From Plasmopara viticola (lineage: Eukaryota > Oomycota > Peronosporomycetes > Peronosporales > Peronosporaceae), in contig MBPM02000027.1 in NCBI GenBank assembly GCA_001695595.3, positions 1 through 64,000 on the forward strand: DNA of 64,000 nucleotides, in the 5' to 3' direction. Shown here piece after piece: positions 1 through 10,800 of this stretch (the first letter of the stretch is position 1; every line of letters starts with the position of its first letter). Under the pieces are notes generated by a model. The model saw only the letters and a program-made list of their open reading frames with translations, was not told the origin of the DNA and did not search any database. Both the position numbers and the translations under genes were made by a program.

Positions 1-79
1 TGTTTGGTGTGTTTGTCGGTGGCTTGCTCCTGGTTGTGTTTCTCTTTTTGTGTACATTGATATTATCTTAACTCGAGAT

Positions 80-152
80 ACCCGTCTAGCTCAGTTGGTA
101 GAGCGCTGGCCTTTTAAGCCAGTGGTCGTGGGTTCGAGCCCCACGGGGGTGT
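80..152 (+). tRNA. tRNA-Lys(UUU)-like, unit 1
   Basis: The cloverleaf reads: acceptor ACCCGTC, TA, D stem GCTC/GAGC with loop AGTTGGTA, anticodon stem CTGGC/GCCAG, loop CTTTTAA (anticodon TTT, Lys), variable TGGTC, T stem GTGGG/CCCAC, loop TTCGAGC. The A box (TAGCTCAGTTGG) and B box (GGTTCGAGCCC) for RNA polymerase III are intact. The 3' acceptor strand is a G run rather than the expected GACGGGT, so positions 5-68 form a G-G mismatch and 6-67 a T-G wobble. This unit has five G, which puts the pairing further out of register. There is no CCA and no nearby T-run terminator. A real but possibly decayed tRNA-Lys family is the best call. Confidence 0.8.
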
Positions 153-641
153 AAATTGCCTAAGAGTCGTGCGTGAAAGATTTGTGCGCCATGCATTTAT
201 ACTAGAAAGCAGCACATGCTCCTTCTTCGTATTTTGGCTTGGATTTCTCTTTAAGTCTAACAATCGTCATGGTCGTTCACGGTGCGATTACTCTTGACTA
301 CAAGAGCGACGCAAGTAGCTGTTTTAAACAGCAAAGAATAAAATTTTCTAAAATTTTCTGCTCGACTATATTCGAAGCATTTCCGTTGTTAGGAAATGGG
401 CTGCCTGTCGCACTCAGCAGTTAGAATTCTGTTCGTAAACACGAAAACTATGTATGATCTACGCAAAAGAATGTTCAATCATGCGTTTGTCACACGTTCT
501 TGTCCGGCTTATGCGAGTAGAATAATGTGGATGGGCGTGCGTGCATTACCAAGAGCTTATACTTGGTGTTGGTGTGTTTGTCGGTGTGCTTGCTCCTTGT
601 GTTTCTTCTGTGTACATTTGATATTATCTTAACTCGAGTAT

Positions 642-712
642 ACCGTCTAGCTCAGTTGGTAGAGCGCTGGCCTTTTAAGCCAGTGGTCGTGGGTCGAGCC
701 CCACGGGGGGTG
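642..712 (+). tRNA. tRNA-Lys-like, unit 2, damaged
   Basis: One C is missing from the 5' acceptor strand (ACCGTC) and one T from the T loop (GTGGGTCGAGCC), so the B box is broken. It is probably a pseudogene or carries sequencing errors. Confidence 0.6.
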
Positions 713-1196
713 TAAATTGCCTAAGAGTCGTGTGCGTGAAAGATTTGTGCGCCATGCATTTATACTAGAAAGCAGCACATGCTCCTTCTTCGTATTTTGG
801 CTTGGATTTCTCTTAAGTCTAACAATCGTCATGGTCGTTCACGGTGCGATTACTCTTGACTACAAGAGCGACGCAAGTAGCTGTTTTAAACAGCAAAGAA
901 TAAAATTTTCTGCTCGACTAATATTCGAAGCATTCCGTTGTTAGGAAATGGGCTGCCTGTCTGCACTCAGCAGTTAGAATTCTGTTCGTAAACACGAAAA
1001 CTATGTATGATCTTCGCAAAGAATGTTCAATTCATGCGTTTGTCACGACGTTCTTGTCCGGCTTATGCGGTAGAATGATGTGGTTGCGTGCGTGCATACC
1101 AAGAGCTTATACTTGGTGTTGGTGTTTTGTCGGTGTGCTTGCTCCTGGTTGTGTTTCTCTTTTTGTGTACATTTGATATTATCTTAACTCGAGTAT

Positions 1197-1266
1197 ACCC
1201 GTCTAGCTCAGTTGGTAGAGCGCTGGCCTTTTAAGCCAGTGGTCGTGGGTCCGAGCCCCACGGGGG
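1197..1266 (+). tRNA. tRNA-Lys-like, unit 3, with duplicated anticodon arm
   Basis: The T loop reads TCCGAGC instead of TTCGAGC. The 3' acceptor runs straight into a second copy of the anticodon arm (1267-1291), which replaces the normal first bases of the spacer. Confidence 0.6.
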
Positions 1267-1291
1267 CGCTGGCCTTTTAAGCCAGTGGTCG
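1267..1291 (+). repeat. Partial duplication of the tRNA anticodon arm
   Basis: About 25 bp repeat the tRNA's anticodon stem-loop and variable region (CGCTGGCC to AGTGGTCG) directly after unit 3. The arm appears in no other unit. Confidence 0.8.
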
Positions 1292-1774
1292 CCTAAATTG
1301 CCTAGTCGTGCGTGAAAGATTTGTGCGCCATGCATTTATACTAGAAAGCAGCACATGCTCCTTCTTCGTATTTTGGCTTGGATTTCTCTTTAAGTCTAAC
1401 AATCGTCATGGTCGTTCACGGTGCGATTACTCTTGACTACAAGAGCGACGCAAGTAGCTGTTTTAAACAGCAAAGAATAAAATTTTCTGCTCGACTATAT
1501 TCGAAGCATTTCCGTTGTTAGGAAATGGGCTGCCTGTCTGCACTCAGCAGTTAGAATTCTGTTCGTAAACACGAAAACTATGTATGATCTTCGCAAGAGA
1601 ATGTTCAATCATGCGTTTGTCACGACGTTCTTGTCCGGCTTATGCGGGTAGAATAATGTGGTTGCGTGCGTGCATACCAAGAGCTTATACTTGGTGTTGG
1701 TGTTTTGTCGGTGTGCTTGCTCCTGGTTGTGTTTCTCTTTTTGTGTACATTTGATATTATCTTAACTCGAGTAT

Positions 1775-1847
1775 ACCCGTCTAGCTCAGTTGGTAGAGCG
1801 CTGGCCTTTTAAGCCAGTGGTCGTGGGTCCGAGCCCCACGGGGGGTG
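1775..1847 (+). tRNA. tRNA-Lys-like, unit 4
   Basis: Full length, with six G in the 3' acceptor strand. The T loop reads TCCGAGC, which changes the near-universal T55 and one B-box base. Confidence 0.7.
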
Positions 1848-2331
1848 TAAATTGCCTAAGAGTCGTGCGTGAAAGATTTGTGCGCCATGCATTTATACTA
1901 GAAAGCAGCACATGCTCCTTCTTCGTATTTTGGCTTGGATTTCTCTTTAAGTCTAACAATCGTCATGGTCGTTCACGGTGCGATTACTCTTGACTACAAG
2001 AGCGACGCAAGTAGCTGTTTTAAACAGCAAAGAATAAAATTTTCTGCTCGACTATATTCGAAGCATTTCCGTTGTTAGGAAATGGGCTGCCTGTCTGCAC
2101 TCAGCAGTTAGAATTCTGTTCGTAAACACGAAAACTATGTATGATCTTCGAAAAGAATGTTCAATCATGCGTTTGTCACGACGTTCTTGTCCGGCTTATG
2201 CGAGTAGAATAATGTGGTTGCGTGCGTGCATACCAAGAGCTTATACTTGGTGTTGGTGTGTTTGTCGGTGTGCTTGCTCCTGGTTGTGTTTCTCTTTTTG
2301 TGTACATTTGATATTATCTTAACTCGAGTAT

Positions 2332-2404
2332 ACCCGTCTAGCTCAGTTGGTAGAGCGCTGGCCTTTTAAGCCAGTGGTCGTGGGTCCGAGCCCCACGGGG
2401 GGTG
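2332..2404 (+). tRNA. tRNA-Lys-like, unit 5
   Basis: Full length with the same TCCGAGC T-loop variant as unit 4, and a six-G acceptor. Confidence 0.7.
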
Positions 2405-2889
2405 TAAATTGCCTAAGAGTCGTGCGTGAAAGATTTGTGCGCCATGCATTTATACTAGAAAGCAGCACATGCTCCTTCTTCGTATTTTGGCTTGGATTTC
2501 TCTTTAAGTCTAACAATCGTCATGGTCGTTCACGGTGCGATTACTCTTGACTACAAGAGCGACGCAAGTAGCTGTTTTAAACAGCAAAGAATAAAATTTT
2601 CTGCTCGACTATATTCGAAGCATTTCCGTTGTTAGGAAATGGGCTGCCTGTCTGCACTCAGCAGTTAGAATTCTGTTCGTAAACACGAAAACTATGTATG
2701 ATCTTCGCAAGAGAATGTTCAATCATGCGTTTGTCACGACGTTCTTGTCCGGCTTATGCGAGTAGAATAATGTGGTTGCGTGCGTGCATACCAAGAGCTT
2801 ATACTTGGTGTTGGTGTTTTTGTCGGTGTGCTTGCTCCTGGTTGTGTTTCTCTTTTTGTGTACATTTGATATTATCTTAACTCGAGTAT

Positions 2890-2962
2890 ACCCGTCTAGC
2901 TCAGTTGGTAGAGCGCTGGCCTTTTAAGCCAGTGGTCGTGGGTTCGAGCCCCACGGGGGGTG
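2890..2962 (+). tRNA. tRNA-Lys-like, unit 6 (consensus form)
   Basis: Intact A and B boxes and a six-G acceptor pairing as A-T, three C-G, G-G mismatch, T-G, C-G. The first TTTT downstream is at 3043-3046, about 80 nt past the 3' end, so a Pol III transcript would carry a long trailer. Confidence 0.8.
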
Positions 2963-3446
2963 TAAATTGCCTAAGAGTCGTGCGTGAAAGATTTGTGCGC
3001 CATGCATTTATACTAGAAAGCAGCACATGCTCCTTCTTCGTATTTTGGCTTGGATTTCTCTTTAAGTCTAACAATCGTCATGGTCGTTCACGGTGCGATT
3101 ACTCTTGACTACAAGAGCGACGCAAGTAGCTGTTTTAAACAGCAAAGAATAAAATTTTCTGCTCGACTATATTCGAAGCATTTCCGTTGTTAGGAAATGG
3201 GCTGCCTGTCTGCACTCAGCAGTTAGAATTCTGTTCGTAAACACGAAAACTATGTATGATCTTCGCAAGAGAATGTTCAATCATGCGTTTGTCACGACGT
3301 TCTTGTCCGGCTTATGCGGGTAGAATAATGTGGTTGCGTGCGTGCATACCAAGAGCTTATACTTGGTGTTGGTGTTTTGTCGGTGTGCTTGCTCCTGGTT
3401 GTGTTTCTCTTTTTGTGTACATTTGATATTATCTTAACTCGAGTAT

Positions 3447-3519
3447 ACCCGTCTAGCTCAGTTGGTAGAGCGCTGGCCTTTTAAGCCAGTGGTCGTGGGT
3501 TCGAGCCCCACGGGGGGTG
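3447..3519 (+). tRNA. tRNA-Lys-like, unit 7
   Basis: Identical to the consensus form of unit 6. Confidence 0.8.
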
Positions 3520-4003
3520 TAAATTGCCTAAGAGTCGTGCGTGAAAGATTTGTGCGCCATGCATTTATACTAGAAAGCAGCACATGCTCCTTCTTCGTAT
3601 TTTGGCTTGGATTTCTCTTTAAGTCTAACAATCGTCATGGTCGTTCACGGTGCGATTACTCTTGACTACAAGAGCGACGCAAGTAGCTGTTTTAAACAGC
3701 AAAGAATAAAATTTTCTGCTCGACTATATTCGAAGCATTTCCGTTGTTAGGAAATGGGCTGCCTGTCTGCACTCAGCAGTTAGAATTCTGTTCGTAAACA
3801 CGAAAACTATGTATGATCTTCGCAAAGAATGTTCAATCATGCGTTTGTCACGACGTTCTTGTCCGGCTTATGCGAGTAGAATAATGTGGTTGCGTGCGTG
3901 CATACCAAGAGCTTATACTTGGTGTTGGTGTGTTTGTCGGTGTGCTTGCTCCTGGTTGTGTTTCTCTTTTTGTGTACATTTGATATTATCTTAACTCGAG
4001 TAT

Positions 4004-4076
4004 ACCCGTCTAGCTCAGTTGGTAGAGCGCTGGCCTTTTAAGCCAGTGGTCGTGGGTTCGAGCCCCACGGGGGGTG
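4004..4076 (+). tRNA. tRNA-Lys-like, unit 8
   Basis: Consensus form with a six-G acceptor and intact boxes. Confidence 0.8.
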
Positions 4077-4561
4077 TAAATTGCCTAAGAGTCGTGCGTG
4101 AAAGATTTGTGCGCCATGCATTTATACTAGAAAGCAGCACATGCTCCTTCTTCGTATTTTGGCTTGGATTTCTCTTTAAGTCTAACAATCGTCATGGTCG
4201 TTCACGGTGCGATTACTCTTGACTACAAGAGCGACGCAAGTAGCTGTTTTAAACAGCAAAGAATAAAATTTTCTGCTCGACTATATTCGAAGCATTTCCG
4301 TTGTTAGGAAATGGGCTGCCTGTCTGCACTCAGCAGTTAGAATTCTGTTCGTAAACACGAAAACTATGTATGATCTTCGCAAGAGAATGTTCAATCATGC
4401 GTTTGTCACGACGTTCTTGTCCGGCTTATGCGGGTAGAATAATGTGGTTGCGTGCGTGCATACCAAGAGCTTATACTTGGTGTTGGTGTGTTTGTCGGTG
4501 TGCTTGCTCCTGGTTGTGTTTCTCTTTTTGTGTACATTTGATATTATCTTAACTCGAGTAT

Positions 4562-4633
4562 ACCCGTCTAGCTCAGTTGGTAGAGCGCTGGCCTTTTAAG
4601 CCAGTGGTCGTGGGTTCGAGCCCCACGGGGGTG
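4562..4633 (+). tRNA. tRNA-Lys-like, unit 9
   Basis: Consensus body, five-G acceptor strand. Confidence 0.75.
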
Positions 4634-5117
4634 TAAATTGCCTAAGAGTTGTGCGTGAAAGATTTGTGCGCCATGCATTTATACTAGAAAGCAGCACATG
4701 CTCCTTCTTCGTATTTTGGCTTGGATTTCTCTTTAAGTCTAACAATCGTCATGGTCGTTCACGGTGCGATTACTCTTGACTACAAGAGCGACGCAAGTAG
4801 CTGTTTTAAACAGCAAAGAATAAAATTTTCTGCTCGACTATATTCGAAGCATTTCCGTTGTTAGGAAATGGGCTGCCTGTCTGCACTCAGCAGTTAGAAT
4901 TCTGTTCGTAAACACGAAAACTATGTATGATCTTCGCAAGAGAATGTTCAATCATGCGTTTGTCACGACGTTCTTGTCCGGCTTATGCGGTAGAATAATG
5001 TGGTTGCGTGCGTGCATACCAAGAGCTTATACTTGGTGTTGGTGTGTTTGTCGGTGTGCTTGCTCCTGGTTGTGTTTCTCTTTTTGTGTACATTTGATAT
5101 TATCTTAACTCGAGTAT

Positions 5118-5189
5118 ACCCGTCTAGCTCAGTTGGTAGAGCGCTGGCCTTTTAAGCCAGTGGTCGTGGGTTCGAGCCCCACGGGGGTG
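5118..5189 (+). tRNA. tRNA-Lys-like, unit 10
   Basis: Consensus body, five-G acceptor strand. Confidence 0.75.
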
Positions 5190-5673
5190 TAAATTGCCTA
5201 AGAGTCGTGCGTGAAAGATTTGTGCGCCATGCATTTATACTAGAAAGCAGCACATGCTCCTTCTTCGTATTTTGGCTTGGATTTCTCTTTAAGTCTAACA
5301 ATCGTCATGGTCGTTCACGGTGCGATTACTCTTGACTACAAGAGCGACGCAAGTAGCTGTTTTAAACAGCAAAGAATAAAATTTTCTGCTCGACTATATT
5401 CGAAGCATTTCCGTTGTTAGGAAATGGGCTGCCTGTCTGCACTCAGCAGTTAGAATTCTGTTCGTAAACACGAAAACTATGTATGATCTTCGCAAAGAAT
5501 GTTCAATCATGCGTTTGTCACGACGTTCTTGTCCGGCTTATGCGAGTAGAATAATGTGGTTGCGTGCGTGCATACCAAGAGCTTATACTTGGTGTTGGTG
5601 TGTTTGTCGGTGTGCTTGCTCCTGGTTGTGTTTCTCTTTTTGTGTACATTTGATATTATCTTAACTCGAGTAT

Positions 5674-5746
5674 ACCCGTCTAGCTCAGTTGGTAGAGCGC
5701 TGGCCTTTTAAGCCAGTGGTCGTGGGTCCGAGCCCCACGGGGGGTG
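5674..5746 (+). tRNA. tRNA-Lys-like, unit 11
   Basis: Six-G acceptor; TCCGAGC T-loop variant. Confidence 0.7.
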
Positions 5747-6230
5747 TAAATTGCCTAAGAGTCGTGCGTGAAAGATTTGTGCGCCATGCATTTATACTAG
5801 AAAGCAGCACATGCTCCTTCTTCGTATTTTGGCTTGGATTTCTCTTTAAGTCTAACAATCGTCATGGTCGTTCACGGTGCGATTACTCTTGACTACAAGA
5901 GCGACGCAAGTAGCTGTTTTAAACAGCAAAGAATAAAATTTTCTGCTCGACTATATTCGAAGCATTTCCGTTGTTAGGAAATGGGCTGCCTGTCTGCACT
6001 CAGCAGTTAGAATTCTGTTCGTAAACACGAAAACTATGTATGATCTTCGCAAGAGAATGTTCAATCATGCGTTTGTCACGACGTTCTTGTCCGGCTTATG
6101 CGGTAGAATAATGTGGTTGCGTGCGTGCATACCAAGAGCTTATACTTGGTGTTGGTGTTTTTGTCGGTGTGCTTGCTCCTGGTTGTGTTTCTCTTTTTGT
6201 GTACATTTGATATTATCTTAACTCGAGTAT

Positions 6231-6303
6231 ACCCGTCTAGCTCAGTTGGTAGAGCGCTGGCCTTTTAAGCCAGTGGTCGTGGGTTCGAGCCCCACGGGGG
6301 GTG
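6231..6303 (+). tRNA. tRNA-Lys-like, unit 12
   Basis: Consensus form; last complete copy before LINE-A1. Confidence 0.8.
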
Positions 6304-6787
6304 TAAATTGCCTAAGAGTTGTGCGTGAAAGATTTGTGCGCCATGCATTTATACTAGAAAGCAGCACATGCTCCTTCTTCGTATTTTGGCTTGGATTTCT
6401 CTTTAAGTCTAACAATCGTCATGGTCGTTCACGGTGCGATTACTCTTGACTACAAGAGCGACGCAAGTAGCTGTTTTAAACAGCAAAGAATAAAATTTTC
6501 TGCTCGACTATATTCGAAGCATTTCCGTTGTTAGGAAATGGGCTGCCTGTCTGCACTCAGCAGTTAGAATTCTGTTCGTAAACACGAAAACTATGTATGA
6601 TCTTCGCAAAAGAATGTTCAATCATGCGTTTGTCACGACGTTCTTGTCCGGCTTATGCGAGTAGAATAATGTGGTTGCGTGCGTGCATACCAAGAGCTTA
6701 TACTTGGTGTTGGTGTTTTGTCGGTGTGCTTGCTCCTGGTTGTGTTTCTCTTTTTGTGTACATTTGATATTATCTTAACTCGAGTAT

Positions 6788-6805
6788 ACCCGTCTAGCTC
6801 AGTTG
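6788..6805 (+). pseudogene. tRNA-Lys 5' stub (nt 1-18), 3'-side target duplication of LINE-A1
   Basis: ACCCGTCTAGCTCAGTTG is followed at once by LINE sequence. The cut lies between G18 and G19 of the D loop, inside the A box. Nucleotides 1-18 are repeated at the far end of the element (14639). Confidence 0.9.
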
Positions 6806-6810
6806 AAGGT

Positions 6811-6834
6811 CGTCTATATTAAGTTATATAGGCG
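6811..6834 (-). other. LINE-A1 3'-terminal hairpin
   Basis: CGTCTATAT and ATATAGGCG form a 9-bp stem (one G-T) with a 6-nt loop, five bases from the insertion junction. A4 and A5 keep the stem with a changed loop. LINE-B has an equivalent stem of different sequence. A structure read by the reverse transcriptase at the RNA 3' end is the likely role (inference). Confidence 0.7.
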
Positions 6835-6930
6835 AATGTCTACCCAACTTGCCTGGCGTAATATCTGTTGTAAACTACTCTAGTGTACTATATATAATTA
6901 TGCATTTTTATCCAAAATAGGAATCTTCAT

Positions 6931-6972
6931 AAATTTATGTATTTTCCTCAAAAAAGGAAAGTGCATAAATTT
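6931..6972 (-). other. LINE-A1 second 3' hairpin (18-bp arms)
   Basis: Arms 6931-6948 and 6955-6972 are inverted repeats with two imperfect pairs around a 6-nt loop. In A5 the matching arms (59493-59504 and 59512-59523) pair perfectly over 12 bp, with both sides changed, which suggests a maintained structure. Confidence 0.65.
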
Positions 6973-7418
6973 GTGTTTTTTCCTTAGTTTTGGTTTTGGA
7001 TTTCGTCCAATCACTGGCTTGAGAGGGTTTCGGTTCTACACTTTGCCCCCATTTTGACTTCAACTTCGGCCAAAATTGGTCGTTTAGACCTTCTGTTTGT
7101 GGCAACATTGCTCGGAAACTGCGGCCAATCAACAGCTGAAACTTTGGGCACATGTGCAGCGCATACAGTGCCCATTGCATGCCAATTGTTCACACGTGTC
7201 GAGACCTCAGGTGCTTAAACGGAAGTCCGGTCTTTCAGCACACTGTCGCGTCGTTTCACGACGGCGTAGCCCGCAGCTCAATCCGTGGGCCGACCCATAA
7301 CTGGGATCGGGTCTCGACCTTAAACTTTATAAGGTAAAGTCCCTGGCTTTTCATTCGTCATGTAGATAAAAAAAATTTGTCCCTCCACCCCACAGCGAAA
7401 ATAAAAAAAATTGCCTCT

Positions 7419-7839
7419 ATGGCCCCACAGGTAAGTTGGCTTCTCAAGCCCTGCAGGGTTACCAAAACTGATGTGTTTCATCTCTCAGGCTGAACCAAGG
7501 AACCCCTGGCCTTCCAGGGCGCACAGAAGACAAAAGCTCTGGCCTCAACACACAGCCGCTTTCTCACTGCTTTTCAGGAGGCGCCGCCTTCCCCGGCTTC
7601 TGACGCGGCTAGCTCGCACCCGATGCCCCTCCATGTGCGCCGTATGGATACATCAAGTACGAGGCTTGCGGCGACGTCGGACCCTAAAGCAACCCAGACG
7701 TTATTCAAAGGAAACGATTTCACCCGCAAGGGCAACCGGCAGGCTGCCCGACCAGGTAGCAGCCACAACATCTGACGGCGAAGTGGCATTAATTGAAATG
7801 AACTCAATATTTGCCGACATTGACCGTGTTCTTTCCTAG
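7419..7839 (+). CDS. Antisense spliced ORF in LINE-A1 3' region (120 aa predicted)
   Basis: ATG GCN CCA CAG is followed by a 58-nt intron-like segment (7431-7488: GTAAGT donor, CTGAT branch-like motif at 7468-7472, CTCTCAG acceptor). Joining the exons gives an Arg-rich 120-aa frame ending at 7839. The frame is not recognised; it has no clear domain and resembles a basic low-complexity peptide. A2 and A3 keep the same exon-intron layout. A4 and A5 have lost the donor but keep an open frame over the first part of exon 2. The overlapping +1 frame also stays open and is less Arg-rich, so which frame, if any, is used is uncertain. Confidence 0.3.
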
Positions 7840-7895
7840 ACCTCGCCCATTTTTTGTCTTGTGCGCACAGGTCGTGATGACACCGGCTTCGCAGG

Positions 7896-10800
7896 TCAGA
7901 GCTGCGTAGTACGCTCCTGGGTGATGCCTGGATGCTGGCAAGTGAAGCTGCAAAACATGGAATGGGTTCTCAGCAAGCCAATCACTTGTTGCAGATCTTG
8001 GCTCAGCTGTCGGTCATACAGGTGTCGCTGGAGAAAGCGAAGGTGCGCACAGAAAGTCGACAGTATGATCAAGAGCGCCGGAGCTATTGGCATCGGTTGC
8101 CGTCCGTCGAATAAGCATCGATTGCGGTTCGTCCAGATCGTGTGAAGCACTACAGCCCGAAGCACATGCCATACTTCTCTTACCACAACAGAGCATTTAA
8201 TCCATTCGTCGCGTACGCGCAGCTTGCTCGCGAGAGCAATATCGAGCCACAACGGTCGAGAGACAAAGAACGGCGAGACAAGCTGCAGGATCTGGCACCA
8301 CAGCTGTGACGCAAGCGTGCAGTCAAAAAACAAATGCTTTTCGGTCTCTATCGCGTTGCATCCTGCACGCACGCATTTACGAATCCCTGGATGTGACGTC
8401 TCCAAGAACCAAAAGCGCGATCGCACAGGCAGCAGGCGAAACGCTAGACGAAACTGCAAGTCTTCGAAGACTGGAAGCAGGATCTGGCGCAGTCGCTTGC
8501 TATACTCCGCGAAGGCTTCAATTTGGTGGTTGTCAACGCGCTTCGAGTAAATTTTCATCGGGTGCGGCTTTTTCGGAGGGTCAGGCGCCCAGACAATTTT
8601 TATAATCGCTGACCGTGGGATTTTCGGGATCAAGAATATTTTTGCTTTGTTCCGGTAGCCAACTCGTGGAAGCAGACATCTCTGTGCGTCGATACTTGAC
8701 AAGTCTCGTACAAGTTGTCGTGCTTCAAGGCGGTCTACAATCTGTGTCGCTTCGCGGTACAGCGAGCGCAGCCACTTTATCTGTGTATACGGTCGCACTG
8801 AGCCAATCGTGTAGTCGATATGTCGCTGTACGAAGGTAGTTGCAGCTGGCCACTCTTCACCTTCACACCTGAAGTCGGAAAGTGACCGTAAGTTGAAGAC
8901 ACGTGAGATATGGAGACGAAAGCTTCGTTGTGGTTCGGTAACCATCCCTAGACAACGTCGATGCACCACTGCCGCATCGGACCGTTTTCGCTTCTCGTAG
9001 TGAAGTTGAGCATCAGCATGGAACCAAATCGGCTGATGTAGGCCGTACGTGGCGCGTTCATGTGAATCCAAGTCATGCCACGTGACGTTCCATCGAGTCT
9101 TGTACCAACACACCCACGTCTCTCTCCACCACATTGCACTTCGGCTAGTGAGATAAGCTGGCCGTGACGAAGAGGTGAAATTGTAAGAAAGTCCAGTGCA
9201 TGGCATCCGCCATAGGAAGGTAATCCTGACGCCAGCAGCTCAACACTCGCTGCCGTCCAGTTTCGCTCATCAGCAGCACTTACAGCCCCAATAAACTGCA
9301 ATAACAGCGAAAGACGTTGCTTCTTGAGCTGTGCATCGAGACGCGGAATTCCAAGACCACCTTGATTGCGCCGGAGATAAAGAAATTCGCTCGGTATGAG
9401 CATCACGTGCTTTCCGTCACGATCATGCTTTCGACTCAACACGAATCGGTTAAGCATCGATTGCCAGCGCCGCACAATGATCTGAGAAATATTCGCGTGC
9501 TGAGTGTAGTGCCATAAGCGTGATAGCACCATCGTCTGTGCAACGAGCAGTCTCCCTCGGAGTGTGCGAGCGCGCCTGTACCATGACTTTATGCCCTCAA
9601 AAAAGCGAGCATCCAAGAATTCGGTGATCATGTCGTTGACTGACGCCTGACCGAACGGGATGCCTAAGTATTTTGTTGTGTCAGAACGATCAAGGACTTG
9701 GACCCCGGGAAGTTCAGGACACACCGTGCTACGATTAAGAGCCAGCAGTACCGACTTGGATAGATTAAGTCTTGCTCCAGAGCCAGCACAATACTCGTCG
9801 ACAATTTCGAGCTGAGCCTGAACGTGATCAATTGATCCGGCGAGAAGCGTCGAGTCATCTGCAAAAAACATGCTTGTCACCGTACAATTCGCATTTAGAC
9901 ATACCCCGTATTCCTCATGTTTGCGAAGCAAATTTCCAAGAGGCTCAATTGTGAGAACAAATAGGAGTGCCGACAGAGGGTCTCCTTGCTTAACGCCTCG
10001 AGTAGGGTGTAAAGCCGGCTGGATGTTACCATTGATGAGCAGGTGTGCCTTCGGTTTGGTGTACAAGAGCCGGACCCAAGATATAAAAACTGGTCCAAAG
10101 CCCATGCAAGCCAGCAGCCGAAACATGTATGACCAATTTACACGGTCGAATGCCTTTTGAAAGTCCAGGAAAAGTGCGTATGCCTCTTCATCCCGACTCG
10201 TGACAAGGTCTTGCAGGTCGACAAGAAAGCGTACATGATGATGAATTGATCGAGTCTTGACGAAGCCTTTTTGGTCTGGATGAATCAAGTCGAGCATTAC
10301 ACTTTGTAGCCGATATGTCAGTGCTTTTGACAGCACCTTTACGTCGACTGGCACGAGTGCAATCGGACGGTAATTGCCTGGCTCAGCGCGAGAACCCTTC
10401 TTATGTAGCAGTACGACCGCCGATTTGCGCTGAGACGCTAAAAGCTTACCACGTCGCAGCCTATCTCTAAAGACAATGACGAGGCACTCCCCGAATACTA
10501 CTGGTGCCACCTGATAAAATCCAGCCGTCAATCCGTCCATGCCTGGAGCGGATGTCGCTCTCATATGCCGGATTGCAGTTGCAAGGTCAGCAGTGGTCAA
10601 GTCGGCTTCCAAAGCTGTGTAGCTCGTGACTGGGACGCTTCTCGAAATTGAGTCAAGAAGTTTGCGTTGCTTCGCGCCATTTGGCTCAGAAGCCGATTCG
10701 TTTGGGCTTTCGACATCACCCATCTCAGACCCCCAGTGCTCCAAGAAGCGCAGAGAAATTTCTTGAGGATTCGATGAGACATTTCCACTCGGTGTTATTA

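Larger units (their letters stand above)
1..6805 (+). repeat. tRNA-Lys tandem array, block 1 (~557-bp units)
   Basis: Head-to-tail units with tRNA starts at 80, 642, 1197, 1775, 2332, 2890, 3447, 4004, 4562, 5118, 5674, 6231 and 6788, a period of 555-578 and mostly 557 bp. Units are nearly identical apart from single-base indels and a few substitutions. Each holds one tRNA-Lys-like gene and a spacer with no other recognisable gene. The spacer carries a perfect 7-bp palindromic stem (3129-3143 in one unit) and a hairpin with a 6-bp stem (3348-3367). The short open frames that recur in every unit cross the tRNA and spacer and are not protein genes. The block ends inside a tRNA where LINE-A1 begins. 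Confidence 0.95.
6806..7895 (-). other. LINE-A1 3' noncoding region
   Basis: About 1.1 kb between the ORF2 stop and the 3' end. It holds the two hairpins, A-rich runs near 7368-7410 and, on the + strand, CCAAT motifs (near 7007 and 7131) and the spliced ORF at 7419-7839. No LINE-sense reading frame is seen. Confidence 0.75.

Noticed and set aside
1790..1993. Recurring ~67-codon + strand frames starting MVERWPFKPVVVG in every unit
   Set aside because: They are translations of the tRNA body and spacer, repeat only because the DNA repeats, and break with any one-base indel. The same holds for the 60-62-codon frames ending in VHLILS.
1..6805. Regular repeats as a CRISPR array
   Set aside because: The period is ~557 bp, spacers are identical between units, and the repeat contains a tRNA. 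The surrounding elements are eukaryotic.
7896..9206. Plus-strand open frames opposite LINE ORF2 (for example 8224-8605)
   Set aside because: They are shadows of the strongly supported minus-strand ORF2 and have no recognisable content.
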